From: a virus
Virus record (IMG/VR): IMGVR_UViG_3300022925_000190
Location: 1 to 23,066 of that record
Strand: one strand, 5' to 3'
Length of the DNA: 23,066 nt
Of this stretch, positions 14,601-22,005 are shown one piece after another (positions within the stretch are counted from its first letter, which is position 1; each line of letters opens with the position of its first letter). Under the pieces are notes generated by a model that was not told where the DNA came from, made no database searches, and saw only the letters and a program-made list of their open reading frames with translations. The translations under genes were made by a program, and so were the position numbers.

Positions 14601-15651
14601 CTTTTGCAATCGTGTATAAAGATTTATCTATATCTTTAATTAAATCTCTAGCAGTAACTTGACCGCCAGATATTTTACCTTCTACTCTTTTAATTCCTTC
14701 AAAAACTTTTTGTGGTTTACCACCTCTTGGTACAAAAGGTTTGACAATATATTTATCTATAAGTCTATCTAATCGATCATTACTATATTTTAAATTTTTA
14801 CCGGCTTCTGATATTCTTTTAGCAACTGTGTTAATTCCATAAACAATAGGCACTGATACAACAGCCGCCTCTGTTCCAAATTTAAAACGATTGTAAAGTT
14901 TTCTTAAAGCGTCATCATCTGCTTCTTTTTGAGGTTCTCTATCTAATTGTGAGGGTCCACCTAATACATCTCCCCATGTTCCAATATCTTCTATGTCTAA
15001 AACCATTCCAGTTCCTAGACCACCACCAACAGTTATAGCTCCGAACTTTTGAGCTCCACTTATTTTATTTAATTCTTTAGCTCTAATACCTGCTTTGACT
15101 GCATTCTTATTTGCTTTTACAACTTTATTTAATTTCGCTGCTTTAGAATAATTATTATAAACTTGATTTGCTTTAGTTATCGCTTTGACACTAGCACTCG
15201 CTGCTACTCTTCCAGTTCCATATAACTGTGTAAAAGCAGAAGTTAATTTACCTACTGCTGTTTCTTTAACAGTATCTTCCGCGCCTTTTTGTATTTTACC
15301 TAATACAGTGTTGTCAAAATATTCTTGTAGTTTAGCAACATTACTTTCTTCAACAGGGATATCATCTTCACCTAAAGCATCTTTTATTTCCGCTGCAAGT
15401 GTTACAAAACCGTAAGGAAGTTTAATTGCTCCATCAATGATCCCTGCAGTAAAACCTTCAAATACACCTACATCTTCTATTTTAGTAAGTTCTTTTTCTG
15501 GTACATCTTGAACTCGTTCTTTAACTCTAGTGATTAAACGTTCACCAGTTAAAAGGTCGGTAGCTTTTTTTGCTTTTTCTAACGCTGTTGGATTAAAAAA
15601 TAAACTGCTAGGAATTATTGCCGAGGATTCTTTTTTTTCTTCTTCGTCCAT
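11605..15651 (-). CDS. Very large internal virion / DNA-ejection protein, 1348 aa
   Basis: The largest protein of the window. It has several hydrophobic stretches between long charged helical regions: about 62-90 (VGVFEGFTAGIIDGAIKLPY and on), 203-219 (Gly-rich), 260-277 (EAAVVSVPIVYGINTVA) and 915-960 (repeated Ala/Val/Gly). Such a mixture is typical of podovirus internal core proteins that leave the capsid and cross the host envelope during infection, as T7 gp15/gp16 do. I see no convincing lysozyme or transglycosylase catalytic motif. The C-terminus is rich in Pro, Met and Gln (ASLPQMPMPNPQVVNPQPM). The start at 15651 has an excellent AAGGAGG site. Position after three smaller core-like proteins supports the role. 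Function by size, composition and context only. Confidence 0.8.
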   Translation of the reverse strand: MDEEEKKESSAIIPSSLFFNPTALEKAKKATDLLTGERLITRVKERVQDVPEKELTKIEDVGVFEGFTAGIIDGAIKLPYGFVTLAAEIKDALGEDDIPVEESNVAKLQEYFDNTVLGKIQKGAEDTVKETAVGKLTSAFTQLYGTGRVAASASVKAITKANQVYNNYSKAAKLNKVVKANKNAVKAGIRAKELNKISGAQKFGAITVGGGLGTGMVLDIEDIGTWGDVLGGPSQLDREPQKEADDDALRKLYNRFKFGTEAAVVSVPIVYGINTVAKRISEAGKNLKYSNDRLDRLIDKYIVKPFVPRGGKPQKVFEGIKRVEGKISGGQVTARDLIKDIDKSLYTIAKESGMSNRNPAFKRLIGRMDELLTSSDDVLKAGKITFEGFEPKKLSEFNKFIKEIGLNQDQSKKLVGEMFKVRNEFNNFKNILLSGGNVNAANKEFMEIMSDRMRNIFNSEYKIFEGKSILPWKNYKPTESAINQVQQVFKRFAKEKGVNLDPDDLDSIVNDIIENVRINPATKTPEFPLSTFTALDDETVQIINIADNLKGGQFKPTSLIKSKEDLRSFQRFFGQKRDLRNTIINTMQDLSTLTAKDEFYNNLIKESDELIKNGERSILYPTRQQAVVNQPFQKIIADKRGLNIRSPLGEQAYTNPVNGYFTSQEMADALNFSEKLLFDNLAKDAAYQTLFLIPKGLTQISKTILGPFTHSRNFITASQFALGTGNLFKDPRKIVSNFKQAFNTIQPQLLYRNTPEGQRLYKFLLEEQVVSSSASARDIAGLLDDIGKGGDVYMRMFGKFGKAMKKIYNVAGDVYVAEDDIWKTYNFLSEFDTYKNAYKSGLDKGLIKKMPNDLDIMKEAANIVRNTVPNYNYVGEFVQAFRRLPLGNFMSFPAEIVRTAGNIMHLGMKEAKNPVFRAQGLKRLASFGATVAALPTVASAVVKGLYGVGSATVAAVREFLPSFSEDSTLFVYKDENGDIKYIDASGAMVYDTVINPVQSVIAGVDRERVFDEDAPLTKGVLQGLGSGLSRFVRPFIDESIYLNVFNNLLVRKGKTADGRSLWNEDAPWGEKVYAAAKYAITEVAPLSYKQMQRLGIAMQDKPGPRGEKFDVSDEVAGFYGLRPIKMDPVKSLNYKINEFKGSLRRTNSLFTADLLKGGEITEDKIIERYIVANAQRYKAFNEMQRKILASRELEANDSDLLDLFKRRQERKNYNFINAGMFRPFNITKPVAKEYKRQQERLLENFDDLELPPNLSGETRGRLKEIESLMKQIPLGQNFYDFIDIKDYVSSMPAASSERQVASLPQMPMPNPQVVNPQPMMTADGLTPTENALLTEGEKQIRLKQRGMA

Positions 15652-15661
15652 TTAAACCTCC

Positions 15662-16624
15662 TTATGGATATATTTTTTTAAACTGGCCGTCACCCTCGTA
15701 TAAATAAATTCCTCCATCTGATGGATTTACATAAGATTTATTTGGAACATATCTTGATTGATTAATTCCTTTTTTATCTGGATTAAATTCAGCTGTTCCA
15801 CTTTCAGGATCAACTACTAAATCATTAGGATATGTCGTTGCTGATAACGTTTCTTGAGCTTGTTGTGGTAATTGTTTGTTTTCCCATAGCTGCCAAATAT
15901 TTCCAGCTGTAATTTGTTCTTGAAAAGAACCTGGACTTGTGAAACCATCTTCTGCTAAATTTTCACCAATTTGTCTAGCTCTAACTTCTGGTGAGTAATC
16001 TTTTAAATAATCACTTCCACCTGTTTGTAATAGTTTAGATAAAAACATATTGATCGCTTGATCTTCCGGTATATTGTTTAATCTTGCATATTGTTTTGCT
16101 CTTCTAATTAATTGATCTTTTTCTGGAGCGGTCATATTTTTTAAAACTTCATTAAGAGCAGTTGATTTAAAACCTTCTGCAGTAGCTTCTCTTTGTTGTC
16201 TTAAACCGGTAGCAGTAGTTCCGGCTTTGGATAAAACTTGTCCAATTGTTTGTAATTTAGTTGCATCTTCTGGAGCGGTTGCACCTAAAGCAGTTAATAA
16301 ATCTTGTAAATTTGTTTTTCTAGTTGGTTTTAATTCTTCATATCTATTTCTAATTAAATCAAAACTTGGATCTGATAATGTATTGTAAGACGTTTGTGCA
16401 TTTCCTGCTGTATTCATTGTAGTTTGTGGAGTAGTTTGTTTTCCACCTGTTCTAACTAAACCGGCATCTTCTAAATCTTTTATACTGTAACCTTTTTCTT
16501 CGTCATACTCTAAATTCTTTGGAGTTCCGTCAGCATAATTTTTTCTAAGACCACTAGTAATACCTACACCATCAGATGTAGAACCACCTTTTCTAAACAT
16601 TGGTCTTTTTAATATATTTGGCAT
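15662..16624 (-). CDS. Putative internal core / virion protein, 320 aa
   Basis: Begins with a basic, Gly-rich leader (RPMFRKGGSTSDGVGITSGL then RKNYADG) that I associate with virion proteins of uncultured marine podoviruses. The rest is helical and polar: Thr/Ala/Gln-rich at 60-85, helices around 130-190 (TATGLRQQREATAEGFKSTA), and a short C-terminal domain with repeated Tyr-Pro-Asn motifs (YPNDLVVDPESGTAEF; SRYVPNKSYVNPSDGGIYLY). No membrane segment. It lies between two other core-like genes, separated by 3 and 10 bases. The leader recurs in the 304-aa neighbour, which suggests a shared targeting or processing signal. Confidence 0.75.
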   Translation of the reverse strand: MPNILKRPMFRKGGSTSDGVGITSGLRKNYADGTPKNLEYDEEKGYSIKDLEDAGLVRTGGKQTTPQTTMNTAGNAQTSYNTLSDPSFDLIRNRYEELKPTRKTNLQDLLTALGATAPEDATKLQTIGQVLSKAGTTATGLRQQREATAEGFKSTALNEVLKNMTAPEKDQLIRRAKQYARLNNIPEDQAINMFLSKLLQTGGSDYLKDYSPEVRARQIGENLAEDGFTSPGSFQEQITAGNIWQLWENKQLPQQAQETLSATTYPNDLVVDPESGTAEFNPDKKGINQSRYVPNKSYVNPSDGGIYLYEGDGQFKKIYP

Positions 16625-16627
16625 AAT

Positions 16628-17545
16628 CTACCCTACTAAACTTTGTATTCCAGCTCCTTGTTGGCCTCCACCCATAAGGTTATATAGACCTGCAAAACCT
16701 TGAATTCCTGCTAAAGCTGGATTAGTTACGATAGGAGGTTGAGCACCACCTGGTACACCCCCTGCAACGTTTGCAAAAATATTAGAAGCACCTGCTATTT
16801 TAGAAAGTGGAAATTGTTGTCCTAATAAATTCTGTTCTCTTATTGCATCAAGAATTGATTGTGAATAAGTTTGTGCCGCTGTTCCTGCCGCTCCTAAAGA
16901 TTTAGTAACATCAGTTTCAAAACCAGTCTGTGCACTACCTAATTTTAATTGATTTAATAAGTTTTGTTGTGCTTGTTTTTGAGCTTGTTGGAATCCTTCT
17001 TGTCTTAATTTAGACATAATACCTGCATCGTAAATATCTCTTTGTCTTCCATATTCTGCTCTTTGAACACCTTCTCTACCACCACCAAATGCACCACCAG
17101 CAATAGCTTGTTCTGCTATTCTACCTTCTCCTGCTGCTCGTTGCTCGGCTAATAGTTTTTCCGTAGCATCTAATACTTCTGTTTGATATGGAGACATGTA
17201 AGCTTTGTAAGCGTCAGGGCCTGCAGAAGCTTGCGCTGCTTGTAAAAAAGGTTCATAAGATGCAATACCTGTTCCGGCTCCAACACCAGTTACTTCTCCT
17301 GTTTGTGGATCAAATTGAATATTACCAAGACCTGCTTGAGAAGCTTGCATTTGTAAAGCCTCTTGAACAAGAGGACTCATTTTAGAAACTTTAGGTGAGA
17401 TAGCTGAAATATCTAAAGGTTGTTGTAATTCAGAAACAGTAAAATCTGCAATTGTTTCACCAAACGGTTTTAAAAATTCTGCAGGTGTACCTGGAGCATA
17501 AGTTCCAGCTTGATAATTTTTTCTAGCTACATTCATTATAGACAT
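16628..17545 (-). CDS. Putative DNA-ejection / internal virion protein, Ala/Gln-rich, 305 aa
   Basis: Ala-, Gly- and Gln-rich helical protein. A central segment resembles ejection proteins of short-tailed phages: SPYQTEVLDATEKLLAEQRA, then an Ala/Gly hinge (AIAGGAFGGGREGVQRAEYG), then a long Gln-rich helix (QQAQKQAQQNLLNQLKLGSA). The C-terminal 60 residues are Gly/Ala-rich and mildly hydrophobic (NIFANVAGGVPGGAQPPIV; IQGFAGLYNLMGGG), possibly membrane-seeking. Its ATG is not overlapped by its downstream neighbour, but its stop-side spacing is only three bases. Its own start overlaps the 304-aa gene stop as TAATG. Ejection function is inferred from composition and context. Confidence 0.75.
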   Translation of the reverse strand: MSIMNVARKNYQAGTYAPGTPAEFLKPFGETIADFTVSELQQPLDISAISPKVSKMSPLVQEALQMQASQAGLGNIQFDPQTGEVTGVGAGTGIASYEPFLQAAQASAGPDAYKAYMSPYQTEVLDATEKLLAEQRAAGEGRIAEQAIAGGAFGGGREGVQRAEYGRQRDIYDAGIMSKLRQEGFQQAQKQAQQNLLNQLKLGSAQTGFETDVTKSLGAAGTAAQTYSQSILDAIREQNLLGQQFPLSKIAGASNIFANVAGGVPGGAQPPIVTNPALAGIQGFAGLYNLMGGGQQGAGIQSLVG

Positions 17546-18459
17546 TACGCTTGACCCTCATACATTTTCATCATTGAATACATTTTTCTAGCTCCTTCTT
17601 TTACATCGCCGTTACCGGCACCTCTCACAGCATCTGCTGTAAATACAAATTCATTATTTGATAACATTGCAGGAATGTCATCTGCTTTTTCTTTTATACC
17701 TATTGGTGGTACAAAACCACCATTTTCTCTATAATCAATTTCTCTAACCCCTTGTGGATTAGTTCTAATATTTAAACCAGTAATTCCAGTTCCATCTTGT
17801 TGAACAGTTCTATTACTCACTGTCATACCTTTTAAACCTTCACCTGTTCTATATTGTTTATATTTTTCTTCTTCTTTTCTTCTATAATCTTCATATTGTC
17901 TTTGAAGTTCTTCATTAACTCTTTTTTGATCTCTGTAACTTAAATAACCACCAGCAAGACTTGCAATACCTTCTGGTGATAATAAAGCTTCTAATATACT
18001 TTGTGTTGTAGTTTTCTTTTCTTTGTCTTCACCACTTGTTTTTTTATCTACGTAACCTTTAGCTAAATTTTCAAAAGCTTTAAGGTAATTATTTCCACTT
18101 GTTTCTGTGCCATAGTCTGGCATTCCATAAGCAGGAAAACCTTTACCACCCCCTGACATACTATACATTTGTAAACCAGTATCTAAAAGTTCATTACCGG
18201 TACCACCACCCATAGTTTGGATGCTCGCCGCTAGCTGCGGGTTGCCAGATGCTAAAGCTGCTAGAGATGCTAAATCTTTTACGTCAACTTTTTCAGCAAC
18301 ACTACCTACAAAGTCTCCAACTTTATCTGCTGCACTTCCTAAAAAATCTCCAACAGAATCAACAATGTCACCTAAAAAATAACCTTGTCTAGGCACCGCA
18401 TTTGTAATTCCGCCACCTCTACGTAATTGTCTGTACATTTGAGATCTAGTTATTGTCAT
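17545..18459 (-). CDS. Putative virion protein with conserved C-terminal NNEFVFTADAV motif, 304 aa
   Basis: Starts with a basic Gly-rich leader (MYRQLRRGGGITNAVPRQGY), then amphipathic repeats (VDSVGDFLGSAADKVGDFVG), Gly-rich low complexity, a coiled coil at about 180-200 (KRVNEELQRQYEDYRRKEEE) and a C-terminal motif: IGIKEKADDIPAMLSNNEFV, then FTADAVRGAGNGD and GARKMYSMM. I recall this last motif as common in marine phage virion modules, function unknown. The ATG at 18459 has no Shine-Dalgarno site, unusual among its neighbours. A start at the internal ATG 18438 has none either. It is the first gene after a 42-base gap and heads the run of core proteins. Confidence 0.75.
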   Translation of the reverse strand: MTITRSQMYRQLRRGGGITNAVPRQGYFLGDIVDSVGDFLGSAADKVGDFVGSVAEKVDVKDLASLAALASGNPQLAASIQTMGGGTGNELLDTGLQMYSMSGGGKGFPAYGMPDYGTETSGNNYLKAFENLAKGYVDKKTSGEDKEKKTTTQSILEALLSPEGIASLAGGYLSYRDQKRVNEELQRQYEDYRRKEEEKYKQYRTGEGLKGMTVSNRTVQQDGTGITGLNIRTNPQGVREIDYRENGGFVPPIGIKEKADDIPAMLSNNEFVFTADAVRGAGNGDVKEGARKMYSMMKMYEGQA

Positions 18460-18501
18460 AGTTTTTTGTCAATATACTTTAATTTATATGTTTTTACAAT
18501 A

Positions 18502-18750
18502 TTATTTAGAGTCAGAAGCAGCCCCTAATGGAGGCATTGCAGCAACTTTTATCTTTAAAGATCTTGTTACATGCTCTTTTTGAGTAGCTGTATTTGGATC
18601 TTTAATATCATTTTCTGCTTCTTCATCTGAATTATATTCTTGATTTGTCTGTGTATTTCTCAATACTACTTCAGTTTCACATTTAACAACCGGTACTTTT
18701 TTACCATTTATGATTGTGTAATTTACTTCTGCTTCTTCTTTAAACGCCAT
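18502..18750 (-). CDS. 82-aa hypothetical virion-module protein
   Basis: Acidic small protein. It has an N-terminal beta-like region (YTIINGKKVPVVKCETEVVL), an acidic middle (EYNSDEEAENDIKDPNTATQ) and a short strand VTRSLKIKVAAMPP before an Ala/Ser tail. No membrane segment or known domain. GGAG precedes the ATG with a 5-base spacer. It sits between a small beta-rich protein and the core-protein run, so a minor virion or assembly role is likely. A 42-base AT-rich gap follows it. Confidence 0.75.
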   Translation of the reverse strand: MAFKEEAEVNYTIINGKKVPVVKCETEVVLRNTQTNQEYNSDEEAENDIKDPNTATQKEHVTRSLKIKVAAMPPLGAASDSK

Positions 18751-18758
18751 ATTATCTC

Positions 18759-19112
18759 CTATGATACTTCACTGTCAGCAATATAAACTCTACTAACTTC
18801 TAGTAAAGCTGCTGTTCCACTTATACCAGATGAATCAGTAGTTTCAATCCTTAACTCATCAGATTCTTCTAATACTACAGAGCCTTTTAATAGGTTACAT
18901 ATTGTAGGACCTGTTATCTCGGCATGAGCTATTAAATATTGTGTAGTTGCAGAACTATCATAAATATAGACTTTTACTGTCTTATTCCCGCCAGTGTTTG
19001 TTAATTGTATAGTTTGAAATATAGCTCTAGCTTCTGTTGGACAAGTAAATATTGTTTCTGGAAGACCTATAGATACCGGTGCATAGAATGCGTTTTTATA
19101 TACGTTTGCCAT
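18759..19112 (-). CDS. 117-aa beta-rich putative virion protein
   Basis: Almost entirely short beta-strand candidates rich in Thr, Ile and Val (AIFQTIQLTNTGGNKTVKVY; YLIAHAEITGPTICNLLKGS; VLEESDELRIETTDSSGISG). This fits a jelly-roll or sandwich decoration or tail-attachment protein. No catalytic motif. The ATG overlaps the upstream stop as TAATG, and the stop lies eight bases before the 82-aa gene. I assign it to the virion by fold character and position; the exact place in the particle is unknown. Confidence 0.75.
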   Translation of the reverse strand: MANVYKNAFYAPVSIGLPETIFTCPTEARAIFQTIQLTNTGGNKTVKVYIYDSSATTQYLIAHAEITGPTICNLLKGSVVLEESDELRIETTDSSGISGTAALLEVSRVYIADSEVS

Positions 19113-19882
19113 TAATTATCTATGAGTATTAACTCAAATCCTCCTGATGCTGAAGATGTAGAACTTGAAATTGCTTGTAATTCTATATCTGTTTTTTCTG
19201 TAATTTTAGTTATAGCCTTTTTAGGAAAGTATGTAAAACCTCCTCTAATATTTAAATATTCTTTTGTTTGAAAAGCAGAATTAGCAATTGTGTTATCTCT
19301 AGTTTTTAATTTACAAGTTTGTTCTTGATCTTTACCTGATCCAAAATTCATCGCTACAACATATCCTGTTTTACCAGCAGGTATTGTATATACTGCCATT
19401 AGTGTTTGACCATTTCCTGCTGTTATAGTTGCAGCAACATCAGATCCACCTGTATAGGTTACAGATATATTTCCAACATTATTTCCAGATGTCCCTGCTG
19501 TTTCAACAGACATTCTAAATACTCTTAAAAAAGTTTGTGTGGTTGTAACTGTAGTTGTTCCATCCATGTCAACAGTTTCTTCAGCTAAATTATAAGAACC
19601 ATCTAAACCTTGTATTTTTAAAGTTCTAGCACCTGTTCCCGCTACATCGTCATTAGCATCATCACTAACTACATCAACAGTAACTGCCGAAGACTGATAA
19701 GGATACTGTCCACCTGTTTCCCAAATAACTTCAAAAGAACCTGATCCAATTGAATTATTATATCCAAACTTATTTACTTTTGTGTAACCAGTAAAATCTC
19801 CTTTAGCTACAGAAAGATAAAAATCTATTTCAGCTGACGATGGAGTTGTTGCACCTGTTGTATTTACATTGTTACAAGACAC
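19112..19882 (-). CDS. Thr/Gly/Ser-rich putative tail or virion protein, 256 aa, GTG start
   Basis: Beta-rich structural-type protein (for example SFEVIWETGGQYPYQSSAV, TVTTTQTFLRVFRMSVETAG, GYVVAMNFGSGKDQEQTCKL) with no enzyme motif. I place the start at GTG 19882 rather than TTG 19888: the GTG shares its G with the TAG stop of the upstream gene (TAGTG), the same one-base junction used elsewhere in this module, and GGAGG lies nine bases upstream. The TTG has the GGAGG too close. The stop overlaps the next ATG as TAATG. The Thr/Gly/Ser composition and neighbours suggest a tail or receptor-side protein. No family named with certainty. Confidence 0.8.
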   Translation of the reverse strand: MSCNNVNTTGATTPSSAEIDFYLSVAKGDFTGYTKVNKFGYNNSIGSGSFEVIWETGGQYPYQSSAVTVDVVSDDANDDVAGTGARTLKIQGLDGSYNLAEETVDMDGTTTVTTTQTFLRVFRMSVETAGTSGNNVGNISVTYTGGSDVAATITAGNGQTLMAVYTIPAGKTGYVVAMNFGSGKDQEQTCKLKTRDNTIANSAFQTKEYLNIRGGFTYFPKKAITKITEKTDIELQAISSSTSSASGGFELILIDN

Positions 19883-20067
19883 TAACAATCCCCTCCACTA
19901 TTTCCACCTTTGAACCAAGCATATCTTTCATTGTCTTCTTTTAAATCTTGTAAGTATGTAGAGTTTAATTGTTCTACTATACCTTGAATTGCTCTGTTAA
20001 TTTGTTTTTGGTTAGATACATCATATTCTTTTTTAGGTTCTGGTAATCTTACATTAATTTTTGTCAT
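19882..20067 (-). CDS. 61-aa virion-module protein
   Basis: Small polar protein: MTKINVRLPEPKKEYDVSNQ, then QINRAIQGIVEQLNSTYLQD, ending in an aromatic and Gly-rich tail. The helix QINRAIQGIVEQLNSTY recurs in my memory beside tail genes of uncultured marine phages, so I treat it as conserved but unnamed. A longer reading from 20118 is possible. I prefer 20067 because it forms the usual TAATG with the stop of the 642-aa gene and because the first 17 residues of the longer version would be the out-of-frame end of that gene. It may be a short connector in the tail. Confidence 0.75.
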   Translation of the reverse strand: MTKINVRLPEPKKEYDVSNQKQINRAIQGIVEQLNSTYLQDLKEDNERYAWFKGGNSGGDC

Positions 20068-21995
20068 TATCTTCTTCCATCCGGTTGTATATCTAATCTC
20101 ATTGTTCCAAATCTCCAAGACTCAGAACTAGAATCATTTTCTATTTTTATATTAACAAATCTTCCTCTAGCTCTTGTATCTTTTTTATTTGTTGAAGTTG
20201 TAATTGTAAAAGGACTCAATGAAGTAACTGTATCAGATTGTTGTGGATATCTTTTTACAGCTAAAGTTACTTTTGCACTTCCTTGTAAATCTTTAAAGTC
20301 AGGTACAAATCTTCTAACCGCTAAAAATATTTCTCCTGCTGTTCCTTCCGCTTGTAAATCGAAGTCATAAGATTTAACAAAAGAAGTAACTGTTGTTGTA
20401 CTACCGTCAGGATTTACTTGATCAGTTCCTACTTCATGTTCAAATAAAACTGTTTGACCTAAACCACTTTCTCCAACAATTACTGGGAAAGTTCCGGTAT
20501 CTGAACTATTAAATTTAGTTGCAAAAGGTTTTGGATATACACTAGCATCAATCCAAGTTGTTCTAGCTTCGGTGCCAATATACCAAACACCTTCTGGTAT
20601 TTGTTTTCCTGATCCTTCTCCATAATTATATATAACATATTGATCATTATATTCAGAATTAGTAGAAGGATAATACCAAGTTACTTCAGTAAATTGATTG
20701 TTTAATCCTGCATAAATTTGTTGACCTTTTGTAGTATCTGCTTGATCATAAACATAGTCTTCAACACTACAGGACATTGATTTAACTGTACCATCATACA
20801 TAAAGAAACCATTATTTGACATCCAAAAAGCAACACCATCTATTTCAACAGCTGCATTTTTACCAATTAATCCACAGTTTGTACCTACTTGTTCAAAACC
20901 AAATGTAAAAGGTGAACCAACAAATTTCATTGTATACAATGCATTATCAGTCCAAATTAAAATAACTTCTTTAGCTTTTAATGAACCAATAATTTTAGTT
21001 CCATCTTGTAATCTTTGTGTACCTGCTGTGTTTATAGCAGTTGGAGCATATAAGTTAATATTTTCTTGATCTGAAAATCTTATAAACATATCATCTTGAG
21101 TAGATGTATCACCAATAGTTGTTTCAGTTCCTAAGTGAATCAAGTGTCTAGTTGTAGGTGAAACAAGTGTAACTCTACTTGCAGTTGGATTATTTGTGGT
21201 TTCAAATCCCGCTGTAGTCGTTGATGCTCTTGTTGTTAGCCTTGAAGCATCTCCTGAATTCCATGTAAATGTTTTACCATTTGCAATAGTTGCAATTAAA
21301 ACTTGACCAAAATTACTTAAAGACCAAAGACCTGGTTCAAGTGATACATCGTTTGCAGACGAAGCATCTCCCCATCCACCTGTACCCCAAGTATCTGTTC
21401 CCCAACCATAACCATAAGATTGTGCAGCGGGTCCTACTTGTTCGTAAGGTTTCACATCAATACTTCCGCCTGTTGCAACTGTTCCTGTTGCAGCTGTGCT
21501 TTGTGTGATTGTAAATACCGTTGCAGATGTAATACCTGTTACTTGAAATAATTTATCTTCAAAATCAGAATCCGCATATCCAGTTCCTCCTGGTAAAGTT
21601 ACATTATCAAGTAATACAATATCTCCTGTAGATAAATTGTGATTAGATCCTGTTGTAATAGAACAAATTGCTGAAGTATCTGTTGTTGCAATTGTTGCAG
21701 AACTTAAAGTAGCTTTTAATGGTGTGATGTCATAAAGCTGACCTTCAAAATAAATAAGTAAAAATTTATCTGTTCCAATAGCAACATATCTGTTTCCATC
21801 TAAATCAACAAACGCAAATTCACGTCTTGCAACACCTACAATTGTATCTGTAACTAATGATGCCCAACCACCAACTTTTTCTGGAAGTCCATATCTAAAT
21901 CTTACATTATCAGAATCAACCCAACGCTGTTCTGCACCAGCTGTTGTATCTTGTTTGTCTATTCCGGGTAAGACTTTAAAATCAATTAGAGCCAT
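20067..21995 (-). CDS. Large putative tail (tube/nozzle or stabilisation) protein, 642 aa
   Basis: Starts MALIDFKVLPGIDKQDTTAG, with the DNVRFRYGLPEKVGGW signature at about 29-44. I connect this with a family of marine podovirus tail proteins thought to close the tail tube or stabilise packaged DNA. The body is made of repeated beta-strand modules with Trp and Gly (GYGWGTDTWGTGGWGDASSA; KAKEVILIWTDNALYTMKFV; VEIDGVAFWMSNNGFFMYDG), as expected for a beta-propeller. There is no membrane segment. AGGAG precedes the ATG. Its stop overlaps the next ATG as TAATG. Tail membership is fairly safe; equivalence to T7 gp12 or P22 gp10 is only a suggestion. Confidence 0.8.
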   Translation of the reverse strand: MALIDFKVLPGIDKQDTTAGAEQRWVDSDNVRFRYGLPEKVGGWASLVTDTIVGVARREFAFVDLDGNRYVAIGTDKFLLIYFEGQLYDITPLKATLSSATIATTDTSAICSITTGSNHNLSTGDIVLLDNVTLPGGTGYADSDFEDKLFQVTGITSATVFTITQSTAATGTVATGGSIDVKPYEQVGPAAQSYGYGWGTDTWGTGGWGDASSANDVSLEPGLWSLSNFGQVLIATIANGKTFTWNSGDASRLTTRASTTTAGFETTNNPTASRVTLVSPTTRHLIHLGTETTIGDTSTQDDMFIRFSDQENINLYAPTAINTAGTQRLQDGTKIIGSLKAKEVILIWTDNALYTMKFVGSPFTFGFEQVGTNCGLIGKNAAVEIDGVAFWMSNNGFFMYDGTVKSMSCSVEDYVYDQADTTKGQQIYAGLNNQFTEVTWYYPSTNSEYNDQYVIYNYGEGSGKQIPEGVWYIGTEARTTWIDASVYPKPFATKFNSSDTGTFPVIVGESGLGQTVLFEHEVGTDQVNPDGSTTTVTSFVKSYDFDLQAEGTAGEIFLAVRRFVPDFKDLQGSAKVTLAVKRYPQQSDTVTSLSPFTITTSTNKKDTRARGRFVNIKIENDSSSESWRFGTMRLDIQPDGRR

Positions 21996-22005
21996 CTGTT
22001 AGCTC

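Noticed and set aside
11605-15651. Lysozyme or transglycosylase domain in the large ejection protein
   Set aside because: I looked for the Glu-containing signatures of soluble lytic transglycosylases and phage lysozymes and found none convincing.
18466-18471. TTGACA near 18470 as a promoter -35 for the core-protein genes
   Set aside because: A matching -10 would fall inside the coding sequence past the start codon, so transcripts would lack the start of the gene, and no good -10 is visible at the right distance.
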